From: DALYJJ01 sp031969915
GTDB lineage: Bacteria; Acidobacteriota; Terriglobia; Bryobacterales; Bryobacteraceae
Direction: 5' to 3'
Assembly: GCA_031969915.1 (NCBI GenBank)
Contig: DALYJJ010000100.1
Location: 1 to 23,857, forward strand
DNA: 23,857 nt
Shown: piece after piece, positions 13,696 to 20,417 of the stretch
Layout: each line of letters starts with the position of its first letter
Position numbering within the stretch: position 1 is the stretch's first letter
Program-made: the position numbers and the translations under genes
The notes under the pieces: generated by a model
Told to the model about the DNA's origin: nothing
Seen by the model: the letters and a program-made list of their open reading frames with translations, nothing else
The model's database searches: none

Positions 13696-15405
13696 ATGCA
13701 TCGCCGCCTGCTGCTTGCCATGGTCCTGGGCGGCGTCTTTGCCGGAGCCACGGCGCTGCTGGTTCGTCTGCCGCTGGTGGAAGCGCTGGCGCTCAAGACG
13801 TACGATCTCCATTTCGTGCTGCGCGGGGCCCGGCCCGTTCCCGACGTTGTCCTGATTGCCGCCGATGAAGAGTCCCTGCGCCGCATCAAGGACCCCCTCC
13901 TGTTCTGGCACCCGCACTACGCGGCGGCGATGCGGGCGTCGGCGGCCGCCGGTGCGAAAGCGTTCGCCCTCGACGTGCACTTCGCCCTTCCCGTCACCCG
14001 CTGGGAGCCCGAGCACGATCGGCTGCTGACGGAGGCTCTCCTCGAGACCTCGGCGAGCATGCCCGTGGTCTGTGGATTCCTGCCGGAGTCGATCGCCGGA
14101 GACGGGAGTCAGGGCCTGCCGCTCTACATGGTCGCCGCCGCCTCGGGGATGATCGCGTCGCTGCAATTCCGCCTCGACTCGGACGGCTACGTCCGGAGTC
14201 TCGAGGCCGGAGACGACAACGCCCGCGCTCTGAGCTTCAAACTCGCCGAAATGGTCTTCGGGCGCCCTGCCGCCGCGCCGGCCAACCCGATGCGCGTGAA
14301 CTTCGCGGGGCCGGCGGGGACCGTGTCCCGTGTCTCTCTGGCCGATTTCCTGGACGCCGCCCGCGCTCAGGACAACACGAAGCTCGCGCGGTGGGTCAAA
14401 GACAAAATTGTCCTGCTGGGCTTCGACACCGCCACGTCGCGCGACCGCCACGCGACTCCTTTTTACACCGTGAATCGCGACGTCGAGATGGCGGGGATTG
14501 AGATCCATGCCTCGGCTGTGGACACCATCCTCCGGGAGCGGTATCTGCTCGATCCACCCGCGTGGGTCAGTCTCGCCACACTCTTCGCAGCGGGGTTTCT
14601 GGCGGCGCTGCTGGGCTCCTTCCGTGGCCCAGCCTGGTGGCTGGTTCCGCCGGCCGTTTTCGGTATCGCCCACGCGGCTTTCCGAGCCGGCTGGGTGTTG
14701 CCGTCTCTCGGCATGCCGATGAGTGCTTTTCTGGCGGGCTCGGCGGCCGCTCTGTGGCGTCTGCGCGCCCGCGTCGCCCTGTTCCGCCATGCCTTCGGTG
14801 CTTTCGCCGGCAAAGAGGCGCGCGAGGGTCTGGAACAGGCGGGCCGCCTGACCGCGGAGAGTTCACGGGAAGAGGTGACCATTCTGGTCTCCGACATCAA
14901 AGGCTTCTCCGAGTTCTGCCGCGATCGCGATCCTAGTGACATTGTGCGGTCCCTCGACGCGTACTTGCGCCGCCTGGCGTCGATTGTTGTGGCCGATGGC
15001 GGTGAGGTCAACAAGTATCTGGGCGACGGACTGCTGTGCGTCTTCCGGGGCATGAATTCGGCGGCGGCCATTACCTGTGCGGAGCATCTGGCCGCGGAGC
15101 CGGCGATGTTTGAAACCTGTGTCGGCTTGCACAGCGGGCCGGTTGTGCTCGGTAATATAGGTTCGGAAGCCAAGATGGAGTACGCGGTGCTTGGCGAGAC
15201 GGTGAATGTGGCAGTTCGCCTGCAGGCTCTTAACCGCGAGTACGGGACTCGTGTCCTGATGAGCGAGGCGACAGCGGCCCGAGCGGAGCCGCCGTTCGCC
15301 GGGCGCTTTCTGGGTGAAGCCGTGGTGCGGGGCGCGCCCCGCCCGGTCCGAGTGTATTCCGCCGGTGGCGATACTCTTGCTACCGCTGGAAGAGGTTCAT
15401 TATGA
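13696..15405 (+). CDS. CHASE2-domain class III adenylate cyclase
   Basis: 569 residues. An N-terminal membrane helix (~5-24) leads to an extracytoplasmic CHASE2 sensor (~28-285; LKTYDLHFVLRGARPVPDVVLIAADEES, FALDVHFALPV and KIVLLGFDTATSRDRHATPF are typical segments). About three helices (~290-353) return it to the cytoplasm. The class III catalytic domain (~395-550) has both metal-binding aspartates, D400 (LVSDIKGFSEF) and D444 (NKYLGDGLL). It also has the adenine-recognising lysine K440 and the transition-state pair N504/R508 (VNVAVRL). The second purine-specifying position, normally Asp or Thr, is Ala497 (EYAVLGE). It should make cAMP in response to an envelope signal. Its stop overlaps the next start by ATGA. 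Confidence 0.92.
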   Translation: MHRRLLLAMVLGGVFAGATALLVRLPLVEALALKTYDLHFVLRGARPVPDVVLIAADEESLRRIKDPLLFWHPHYAAAMRASAAAGAKAFALDVHFALPVTRWEPEHDRLLTEALLETSASMPVVCGFLPESIAGDGSQGLPLYMVAAASGMIASLQFRLDSDGYVRSLEAGDDNARALSFKLAEMVFGRPAAAPANPMRVNFAGPAGTVSRVSLADFLDAARAQDNTKLARWVKDKIVLLGFDTATSRDRHATPFYTVNRDVEMAGIEIHASAVDTILRERYLLDPPAWVSLATLFAAGFLAALLGSFRGPAWWLVPPAVFGIAHAAFRAGWVLPSLGMPMSAFLAGSAAALWRLRARVALFRHAFGAFAGKEAREGLEQAGRLTAESSREEVTILVSDIKGFSEFCRDRDPSDIVRSLDAYLRRLASIVVADGGEVNKYLGDGLLCVFRGMNSAAAITCAEHLAAEPAMFETCVGLHSGPVVLGNIGSEAKMEYAVLGETVNVAVRLQALNREYGTRVLMSEATAARAEPPFAGRFLGEAVVRGAPRPVRVYSAGGDTLATAGRGSL

Positions 15406-16301
15406 AGCGTTTTGCTTTGTTTTTCATGATCGCGGCCAGCGCTTACCCGGCGGCCCGGGAGGCGGAAGAACCGGTCGGCGTGATCCTCGCGTCGACGCCC
15501 GGGGCGTACGTGCTCCGGTGGAACACCAAAGCGCCGTTGCCCGCCCGCCCCGGCGACCTCCTGTTTACAGGCGATCGCCTTAAGACAGGGGATAAGGCGG
15601 CGGCCTTCCTCTACTGTCCGGGTCCCAACAGCCAGCAGCTTGAGCCGCTCGGAGAAGTCCTGTTCGACGCCAAGCGCGTGGTGGTGGAGCGGGGCAACCT
15701 CACCAACAACCAGCCCCGCCGCGCCTGCATGTTGCCCAAAGTGCTGCGGATGGACTTCGCCAGCCTCCAGCGCTTCGGAGGCATGACGGTCCGTGACGTT
15801 CCCGCCGCCGGCGCGACTCCTTCGTTATGGCCGAAGGCGCTGGGCCGTTTGGATCTGAAACCGGTGTTTCAGTTCGAACCAGTTCCCGGGGCCACCAGCT
15901 ACCAGTTTGAACTGTCCCGACCGGGCGCGGGCGTAATCTTCAAGACCAGCGCTCAGAAGCCGCGTTTTGAGTACACCGGCGCAGAGCTCGGCGTCGGCGG
16001 CCGGTTCTTCTACGAGGTAGTGGCCTTTGAGGGCCAGCAGAAGGTCGCTTCCGCCGGCGCGCTGTTCCATTTCCTGGCCGATACCGATCGCGAAGAGATC
16101 CGAGCCGAGCTATCTCGTTTGGTGAAGGAAGGCGGCACGGCCCCCGAGGCGATGCTGCAGCGCGCAGCGCTCTACGAGCGTTCCGGACAAATGGATGAGG
16201 CTGTGGCCGAATACCAGAAGCTTGCCGAAGCCTGGCCCGAGAGCGCCTGGCTGAGAGGCAAACGCCTGGACCTCCTAAAACAACGCACCCCAACCCGCTG
16301 A
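15402..16301 (+). CDS. Exported FecR-like/TPR protein coupled to the cyclase
   Basis: 299 residues from the ATG at 15402, which overlaps the cyclase stop; GGAAGAGG lies upstream. The N-terminus is a signal peptide (MKRFALFFMIAASAYPAA). Residues ~24-100 resemble a FecR-type domain (VGVILASTPGAYVLRW, then PARPGDLLFTGDRLKTGDKAA), although the match is loose. Residues ~150-220 look like an immunoglobulin-like or fibronectin-like strand repeat (PVFQFEPVPGATSYQFELSR). Residues ~228-292 form one to two TPR-like helical repeats (AMLQRAALYERSGQMDEAVAEYQKL). FecR-like proteins are frequently linked to CHASE2 proteins, so it may modulate the sensor domain on the outside. That link is inference. A REP-like repeat begins right after its stop. 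Confidence 0.85.
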   Translation: MKRFALFFMIAASAYPAAREAEEPVGVILASTPGAYVLRWNTKAPLPARPGDLLFTGDRLKTGDKAAAFLYCPGPNSQQLEPLGEVLFDAKRVVVERGNLTNNQPRRACMLPKVLRMDFASLQRFGGMTVRDVPAAGATPSLWPKALGRLDLKPVFQFEPVPGATSYQFELSRPGAGVIFKTSAQKPRFEYTGAELGVGGRFFYEVVAFEGQQKVASAGALFHFLADTDREEIRAELSRLVKEGGTAPEAMLQRAALYERSGQMDEAVAEYQKLAEAWPESAWLRGKRLDLLKQRTPTR

Positions 16302-16327
16302 AAACCGGGGACGGACGAGACGTTCCC
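16302..16327 (+). repeat. REP-like hairpin repeat, copy 1
   Basis: A 26-nt unit identical to that at 16349-16374. It contains GGGGACG and CGTTCCC, which pair with one G-U wobble across the 7-nt loop GACGAGA. It starts at the last base-pairs of the TPR gene's TGA stop, so it could act as a 3' stabiliser or attenuator of that transcript. Confidence 0.8.
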
Positions 16328-16348
16328 TAGTTATTCCCAAAACCGGTC

Positions 16349-16374
16349 AAACCGGGGACGGACGAGACGTTCCC
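16349..16374 (+). repeat. REP-like hairpin repeat, copy 2
   Basis: Exact direct copy of the first unit, offset by 47 nt. Here GGGTTT follows, so the leading AAACC also pairs and the hairpin is longer (about 12 bp with one bulge and one wobble). The link sequence between copies also contains partial fragments (AAAACCGGTC). This resembles dispersed REP elements, but other copies cannot be checked from one window. Confidence 0.8.
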
Positions 16375-16458
16375 GGGTTTTTCGGGTGGCCATCGAGGAG
16401 TTTGGGCGGCAAAGGGGCGGGCGGCGGTGATCCGGTTTTGTGAGTTTTCGCGCGTGAG

Positions 16459-16495
16459 AAAAAAAGAGGGCGCGACCCAGCCAGAATCGCGCCCT
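16459..16495 (-). terminator. Intrinsic terminator on the minus strand
   Basis: Read on the minus strand: AGGGCGCGA (16495-16487), an 11-nt loop, the perfect 9-bp partner TCGCGCCCT (16475-16467), then CTTTTTTT ending at 16459. On the plus strand the hairpin is preceded by A's and not followed by T's, so it terminates only minus-strand transcription. No minus-strand protein gene exists upstream of it in the spacer. Confidence 0.8.
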
Positions 16496-16622
16496 TGAGA
16501 GTTGACCGTGAACGCCACACAAGAGGATGTTGCCAGGACACCGCGTCGCGCCCTCCGACAGGTGACCGAGTTCCCCTCCGAGGAACCCAATCATCGCTCG
16601 GCAGCGCCTGACCAACATCCTC
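16459..16622 (-). ncRNA. Candidate structured non-coding RNA (5' end uncertain)
   Basis: The minus strand reads GAGGATGTTG (16622-16613), one unpaired G, then TCAGG. These pair with CCTGG and CAACATCCTC (16537-16523) in a 15-bp stem with one bulge and one wobble. Inside, GATTGGGTTCC (16592-16582) and GGAACTCGGTC (16574-16564) form an 11-bp hairpin with wobbles, and CCGA/TCGG pairing joins the two. The terminator at 16495-16459 follows. A long hairpin with internal bubbles plus a terminator is the layout of 6S-like regulatory RNAs, but no known RNA signature is recognised and I do not assign a family. It may also be a miniature inverted-repeat element. The 5' end could lie up to ~50 nt further upstream (a weak TTGGTT-N17-AGATAG is present there). 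Confidence 0.42.
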
Positions 16623-16737
16623 ACTAGAACCACCCGGTGACCTCCGAGCGATTCCACACTTCCTATCTTGCAACTGACGCGCCAAAACCAAAGTACCGGA
16701 GAATAAAGCGTTTGCCCGGTGACATAGGCCAACGCCG

Positions 16738-16753
16738 TTGACAGTCCTGTCAA
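16738..16753. promoter_or_regulatory. Palindromic operator over the GAF-regulator promoter
   Basis: TTGACAG and CTGTCAA form a perfect 7-bp inverted repeat around TC. It overlaps the -35 region of the plus-strand promoter, the classic place for a repressor or an autoregulator to bind. The binding protein is unknown; the downstream Fis-type regulator is one candidate. Confidence 0.6.
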
Positions 16754-16776
16754 TTCCCTGGACAACAGAGTACACT
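16747..16776 (+). promoter_or_regulatory. Putative promoter of the GAF/AAA+ regulator
   Basis: CTGTCA (16747-16752) and TACACT (16771-16776) are separated by 18 nt. The expected start of transcription is about 4 nt before the ATG at 16787, with no ribosome site, so a nearly leaderless message is predicted. Confidence 0.5.
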
Positions 16777-16786
16777 GGACCTTTAC

Positions 16787-18349
16787 ATGGGCGCCGAAGC
16801 CGGCCAGAAACTCGCGGCGGTCCTCCGAATCTGCCAGCGCATGAACTCGGAGCGGAACCTCACCACCCTTCTGGACCTTGTGGTAGAGGAAGCCACGCGC
16901 CTCATGGACTGCGAGCGTGGCAGCATCTTCCTCCTCGACCGGGACCGGCGTGAACTGACGTCGAAAGTCGCCACCGGCAGCGACGAAGTCCTCCGCCTCG
17001 ACGCCACAAAAGGCATTGCCGGGGCAGTAGCCACCACCGGGGAGACGATCAACGTCCGCGACGCCTACGCGGACCCTCGTTTCTACCACGAGATGGACAA
17101 CCTGACCGGCTACCGTACGAAGACCCTTCTCGCGGTGCCCCTCCGCAACCACGAAGGAGAGATCATCGGGACGTTCGAACTCCTGAACCGGCGCGACGGT
17201 GTCTTCGATGACGAAGACGAGGAACTCACCAAGTCGCTGGCCGCCAATGCCGCCATCGCGATTCAGACCGCGCAACTGGTGGGCGAACTCCGGATGCACC
17301 GGCGGCAGTTGCAGGAGGAGAACACGCAGCTTCGCCGGGAGGTAGAGAACCGGTACGCCAGTCCGCCCATACTGGGGTCGAGCGAACGCATCCAAACGGT
17401 CCTCCGCCTGATCGAGCGCATCCGCGATTCCAGCGTCGGCGTGCTGATCACCGGCGAGAGTGGCACGGGGAAGGACCTGGTGGCGCGCGCCATCCACTAT
17501 TCGAGCCCGCGCGCTCGCGGCCCGCTGGTGGCCCTGAACAGTGCCGCCCTGCCGGAGACTCTCGTGGAAACCGAGCTCTTCGGCGTGGAGAAGGGCGTAG
17601 CCACGGGCGTCGAGAAACGGATCGGCAAGTTCGAAGCCGCGCATGGCGGCACGCTCTTTCTCGACGAAATCGGCGACCTCAGCCTGACGGCGCAAGCGAA
17701 AATTCTGCGGGTCCTGCAGGAGCGCGTGGTGGAGCGGCTGGGAGCGCGCCAGACGATCACGGTGGACGTGCGGGTGATCGCCGCGACGAACAAAGACCTC
17801 GAAGAAGAGATCCGCCACGGCCGCTTCCGGGAAGACCTCTACTACCGCTTGAACGTGATCCACATCCGCACGCCTTCGCTCCGCGAGATTCCGCAGGACA
17901 TCGGCACGCTCGCCCACTTTTTTCTGACGGAAGCGGGCCGTGAGATGGGCCGCGAAGGCTTGCAGTTTACGCCCGATGTCGTGGCCCGGATGAAGGCCTA
18001 CCATTGGCCCGGCAACGTGCGGCAGTTGCAGAATGAGGTGCGCCGCATGGCGGTGTGCGCGCGCGCCCGATTGATTGGGGTGGAAGACCTGATCGACGGC
18101 CCTCTGTGGGACCGCCCGGGCAAGGTAACGGCCGCCGCCGCGCCCTCCACGGCCGCAGTTCCGCCGCCCTCAGCCGCCACCGCCGAATCCCTGGCCGGAG
18201 AGATCGCCGATCTGGAGCGCCGCCGCATCGTCGCCGCGCTGGAGGGGAACAGCTACAACCAGGTGCGCACCGCCCAGGCGCTTGGCCTCAGCCGGCAAGG
18301 TCTGATCAACAAGCTTCGCCGTTACGGCATCTCCACCAAACGTTCTTGA
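16787..18349 (+). CDS. GAF-AAA+-Fis transcriptional regulator (NtrC-like) with altered GAFTGA loop
   Basis: 520 residues. A GAF sensor (~25-165; LMDCERGSIFLLDRDRREL, then VPLRNHEGEIIGTFELLNR) precedes a short coiled coil. The AAA+ domain (~195-430) has Walker A GESGTGKD (223-230) and Walker B FLDE (D293/E294). Later motifs are VIAATNKDLEEEI, FREDLYYRLNVI and YHWPGNVRQLQNE. After an Ala/Pro linker, a Fis-type helix-turn-helix (~475-517, VRTAQALGLSRQGLINKLRR) binds DNA. In bacterial enhancer-binding proteins the loop GAFTGA contacts sigma-54; here it reads GVATGV (270-275), lacking the key Phe. The protein may therefore work without sigma-54 or through an altered contact. No receiver domain is present, so a small ligand sensed by the GAF domain is likely. 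Confidence 0.93.
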   Translation: MGAEAGQKLAAVLRICQRMNSERNLTTLLDLVVEEATRLMDCERGSIFLLDRDRRELTSKVATGSDEVLRLDATKGIAGAVATTGETINVRDAYADPRFYHEMDNLTGYRTKTLLAVPLRNHEGEIIGTFELLNRRDGVFDDEDEELTKSLAANAAIAIQTAQLVGELRMHRRQLQEENTQLRREVENRYASPPILGSSERIQTVLRLIERIRDSSVGVLITGESGTGKDLVARAIHYSSPRARGPLVALNSAALPETLVETELFGVEKGVATGVEKRIGKFEAAHGGTLFLDEIGDLSLTAQAKILRVLQERVVERLGARQTITVDVRVIAATNKDLEEEIRHGRFREDLYYRLNVIHIRTPSLREIPQDIGTLAHFFLTEAGREMGREGLQFTPDVVARMKAYHWPGNVRQLQNEVRRMAVCARARLIGVEDLIDGPLWDRPGKVTAAAAPSTAAVPPPSAATAESLAGEIADLERRRIVAALEGNSYNQVRTAQALGLSRQGLINKLRRYGISTKRS

Positions 18350-18353
18350 CACC

Positions 18354-18884
18354 ATGAGCGCACGACGTGCCATTTGTCTCCTGATCGGCGCCTGGATCGG
18401 CGCCACGGCCCTTGTCGCCCTCTCCGCGGTGCAGAGTTTTCGCGCCGTCGATCTCTCGCTCGACAGGCCCTCGCGCCTGCTCACGTTCGAAGTCGACCGT
18501 CACTCGAAAGAAGCGGTCCGCACGCTCTTCCGGTATCAGGCCTCGGAACAGAACCGCCTGCTCTTCGAATCCTGGGGACTGATTCAGTTCGGGGTCGCCG
18601 CCCTGCTTTTCATGGCCTTGCTGTTCGCCACCCGTTCCGGGAGGATTCCCATCCTGACCTCCATCCTGTTGTTGATCCTGGTGGGAGTGATGCACTTTCT
18701 CGTGACGCCGCAGATCACCGCCGGAGGCCGCGCGCTGGACTTCGTTCCTCAGACGGAGATGGCCGCCGAGCGCACGCGGCTCGCCTCGATCCACCGCATC
18801 TACTCGGTGATGGAAGGAATCAAGGTGGTGACACTGATCGGGCTGGGAGCATGGCTCTCTGTGCGCCGCAAGCCGGGGCGCTAG
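18354..18884 (+). CDS. Small four-helix membrane protein, unknown function
   Basis: 176 residues from the ATG at 18354, only 4 nt after the regulator's stop, so cotranscription is likely. Four hydrophobic helices are predicted (~6-27, 74-92, 98-117 and 153-170). The loop between helices 1 and 2 is hydrophilic (~45 residues; SRLLTFEVDRHSKEAVRTLF). Helix 3 ends at the polar LVTPQ and is followed by RALDFVPQTEMAAERTRLASIHRIY. The T-P and H-R-I-Y pattern recalls small DUF4149-type membrane proteins, but I cannot assign the family firmly. The C-terminus is short and basic (RRKPGR). Confidence 0.78.
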   Translation: MSARRAICLLIGAWIGATALVALSAVQSFRAVDLSLDRPSRLLTFEVDRHSKEAVRTLFRYQASEQNRLLFESWGLIQFGVAALLFMALLFATRSGRIPILTSILLLILVGVMHFLVTPQITAGGRALDFVPQTEMAAERTRLASIHRIYSVMEGIKVVTLIGLGAWLSVRRKPGR

Positions 18885-18896
18885 GGCTGCGCGCGC

Positions 18897-19322
18897 TCAG
18901 TGCTCCAACTTCAGGACGGCCAGCTTCTGAATCACCGGAAGGTCCGCCGGCCCTTTGACCAGAAGCCTGACTCCGGTCCCCTCCGGGTACCTTATCGCCT
19001 GCTCGAGGGCTCGGAGGCCCCGCGCTGAGAGGCCGCTGTGGCGCGCCGCCGCCAGGGCCTTGTCCCCGAGAATGAACAGGACCTCGAAGCAGCCATCGAA
19101 CGGCGAGAGCCAGAGGATCGTCCTCTTTCCACGCTTCAGACGGAGCGCCCATCCGGACTTGGGCGAGTAGGACTTCCACTCCTGGTCCGCACCGTGTTGA
19201 GCCACGATCCCGGCAACCAACCCGTCCCAGAGGGCCTTGGCGCTGCCCAGCGCTGTGCCCAGCTCGCCGGCGCCGGGCTCGTCGATTCTGCCGATGAATG
19301 CGTTTTGGTGCGTTCCGCTCAC
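18897..19322 (-). CDS. DUF3788 family protein
   Basis: 141 residues from a GTG at 19322, 7 nt after the stop of the upstream membrane protein gene, so translational coupling is likely. The order of motifs fits DUF3788: FIGRIDEPGAGELGTALGSA at the N-terminus, then LWDGLVAGI, EWKSYSPKSGWALRLKRGKR, TILWLSPFDGCFEVLFILG and DKALAAARHSGLS. The C-terminal half has VRLLVKGPADLPVIQKL. Proteins of this family are small and cytoplasmic, and no biochemical role is established that I know of. It converges with the small membrane protein gene, 12 nt from its stop. Confidence 0.85.
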   Translation of the reverse strand: MSGTHQNAFIGRIDEPGAGELGTALGSAKALWDGLVAGIVAQHGADQEWKSYSPKSGWALRLKRGKRTILWLSPFDGCFEVLFILGDKALAAARHSGLSARGLRALEQAIRYPEGTGVRLLVKGPADLPVIQKLAVLKLEH

Positions 19323-19329
19323 GGGCGTG

Positions 19330-20361
19330 TCAGGACGCAGGAGGGATCACGGGGGCGTCGTGCGCCTCCATGTGGCGGTTGGCGTGGCGCCTGACTTCGG
19401 CGAGGTCGATGCCGGCGATCAGCAGCGCCACGGTCCCGGCCAGCAGCAGCGGCACGGTGATCGCGAAGAACATCACCCCGGAAAGGCCGATCGCGGTTTG
19501 CTTATCGACGCCCACCAGAGTGAGGCCCATCAGGGCGAAGGCGTTGAACACTCCGACGTTGCCCGGTGGGCCGGGTACGATGGTGCCGAAGCGAAGAACG
19601 ACTAAGACCATGGCGGCCTGGGCGACGGTTGCGGTGTCGACGCCATAGCCGCGCATCATGGCGTAAATGGGGACCACCTGCAGCGCGAGGTAAACGGTGC
19701 TGGCGCCGGCCCCGAGGAGGAAGGACCGGGAGCGCCCCATGTCGTGCAGGCCGTCGATGAGCAGGTAAAGCATCTTGGCCCAGCGGCTCCCGGAGACGGC
19801 TTCGCGGGCGCGATGCTTGTGGATCATCGCGAAGGCCAGCAGACCGCTGAGCACCAGCACGATGGCCCCCAGAATCATGGCGCCGACCTCCAGGCTCTCC
19901 GGCAGCGTGACGGTGATCGAGACCAGGAAGAAGCCCACGATGAGCCAGATGCCGTCGATCAGACGTTCCAGGATGGCTGACGAGAGCACCACGGGAAACG
20001 CCAGGTTGTTCCAATAGGACATCAGGAAGACGCGAATCGCTTCTCCGCTGCGGAGGGGCAGCGCTTCATTGGCGAAGAGGCCGATGTAGATGGCGCGGAC
20101 GGTGCGCCAAAGAGGCACACGGGCGATCGGGGTGAGAAAAACGTTCCAGCGCCATGCCTGGCACACGTAGACCAGGATGTCGCAGACCACCGCCAGCACC
20201 ACCCAGTGCCACTCGATGGAGAGCACGCGTGGGAGTTCGGCGCTCCAATCGAAGTCTTTGTAGACCCAGACGAGACAGGCGGCCGAAAGAAGATAGACCA
20301 GAGTAGGACCAACCCACCCTGGGATTCGCCGGCCCCTCGACGAATTTTGGCTGGTAGGCAT
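19330..20361 (-). CDS. UPF0104 / lysylphosphatidylglycerol synthase-like integral membrane protein
   Basis: 343 residues from the ATG at 20361; an in-frame TTG at 20370 lies upstream of the expected transcript start and is less likely. About eight hydrophobic helices occupy most of the protein, with conserved UPF0104 features: WRWNVFLTPIARVPLWRTVRAIYIGLFANEALPLRSGEAIR near residues 70-110, and ILERLIDGIWL. The second half has the FGTIVPGPPGNVGVFNAFALMGL motif. This domain is the membrane part of MprF, the lipid flippase for lysyl-phosphatidylglycerol. The soluble synthase domain of MprF is absent, so this is the stand-alone transporter-like form whose substrate is unknown. Confidence 0.9.
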   Translation of the reverse strand: MPTSQNSSRGRRIPGWVGPTLVYLLSAACLVWVYKDFDWSAELPRVLSIEWHWVVLAVVCDILVYVCQAWRWNVFLTPIARVPLWRTVRAIYIGLFANEALPLRSGEAIRVFLMSYWNNLAFPVVLSSAILERLIDGIWLIVGFFLVSITVTLPESLEVGAMILGAIVLVLSGLLAFAMIHKHRAREAVSGSRWAKMLYLLIDGLHDMGRSRSFLLGAGASTVYLALQVVPIYAMMRGYGVDTATVAQAAMVLVVLRFGTIVPGPPGNVGVFNAFALMGLTLVGVDKQTAIGLSGVMFFAITVPLLLAGTVALLIAGIDLAEVRRHANRHMEAHDAPVIPPAS

Positions 20362-20375
20362 CGAGCTCAAGTTTC

Positions 20376-20381
20376 ATTCTA
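20376..20381 (-). promoter_or_regulatory. Putative -10 box of the UPF0104 gene
   Basis: TAGAAT on the minus strand, one mismatch from TATAAT. The expected transcript start is about 8 nt upstream of the ATG at 20361. A TTTACA lies further upstream but at a spacing of 23 nt, which is too long for an ordinary sigma-70 promoter. If real, the UPF0104 gene is transcribed separately from the isomerase gene 56 nt upstream. Confidence 0.4.
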
Positions 20382-20417
20382 AGATGCGGGCGTCGCGAAA
20401 CGCATGTAAAGAGTTGC

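Larger units (their letters stand above)
16302..16786. other. 485-nt intergenic region with repeats, candidate ncRNA and a regulated promoter
   Basis: This is the only stretch over 300 nt without a credible protein gene. From left to right it holds two REP-like repeats (16302-16374), a short A/T-richer part, a minus-strand intrinsic terminator (16459-16495), a strongly folding segment (16523-16622), about 115 nt with no clear structure, and the plus-strand promoter and operator of the GAF regulator (16738-16776). A minus-strand frame is open across it, but it is the shadow of the regulator gene. Confidence 0.8.

Noticed and set aside
16302..16374. CRISPR array
   Set aside because: Only two repeat units, one 21-nt gap that is partly repeat-like, no cas genes.
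16459..16680. Assignment as 6S, SRP, RNase P or tmRNA
   Set aside because: The hairpin layout resembles 6S, but none of the diagnostic conserved sequences of these RNAs is recognisable, so no name is given.
16331..18004. 557-codon minus-strand frame across the spacer and the GAF regulator
   Set aside because: It is the shadow of the plus-strand regulator; it runs through the terminator hairpin and lacks any recognisable domain.
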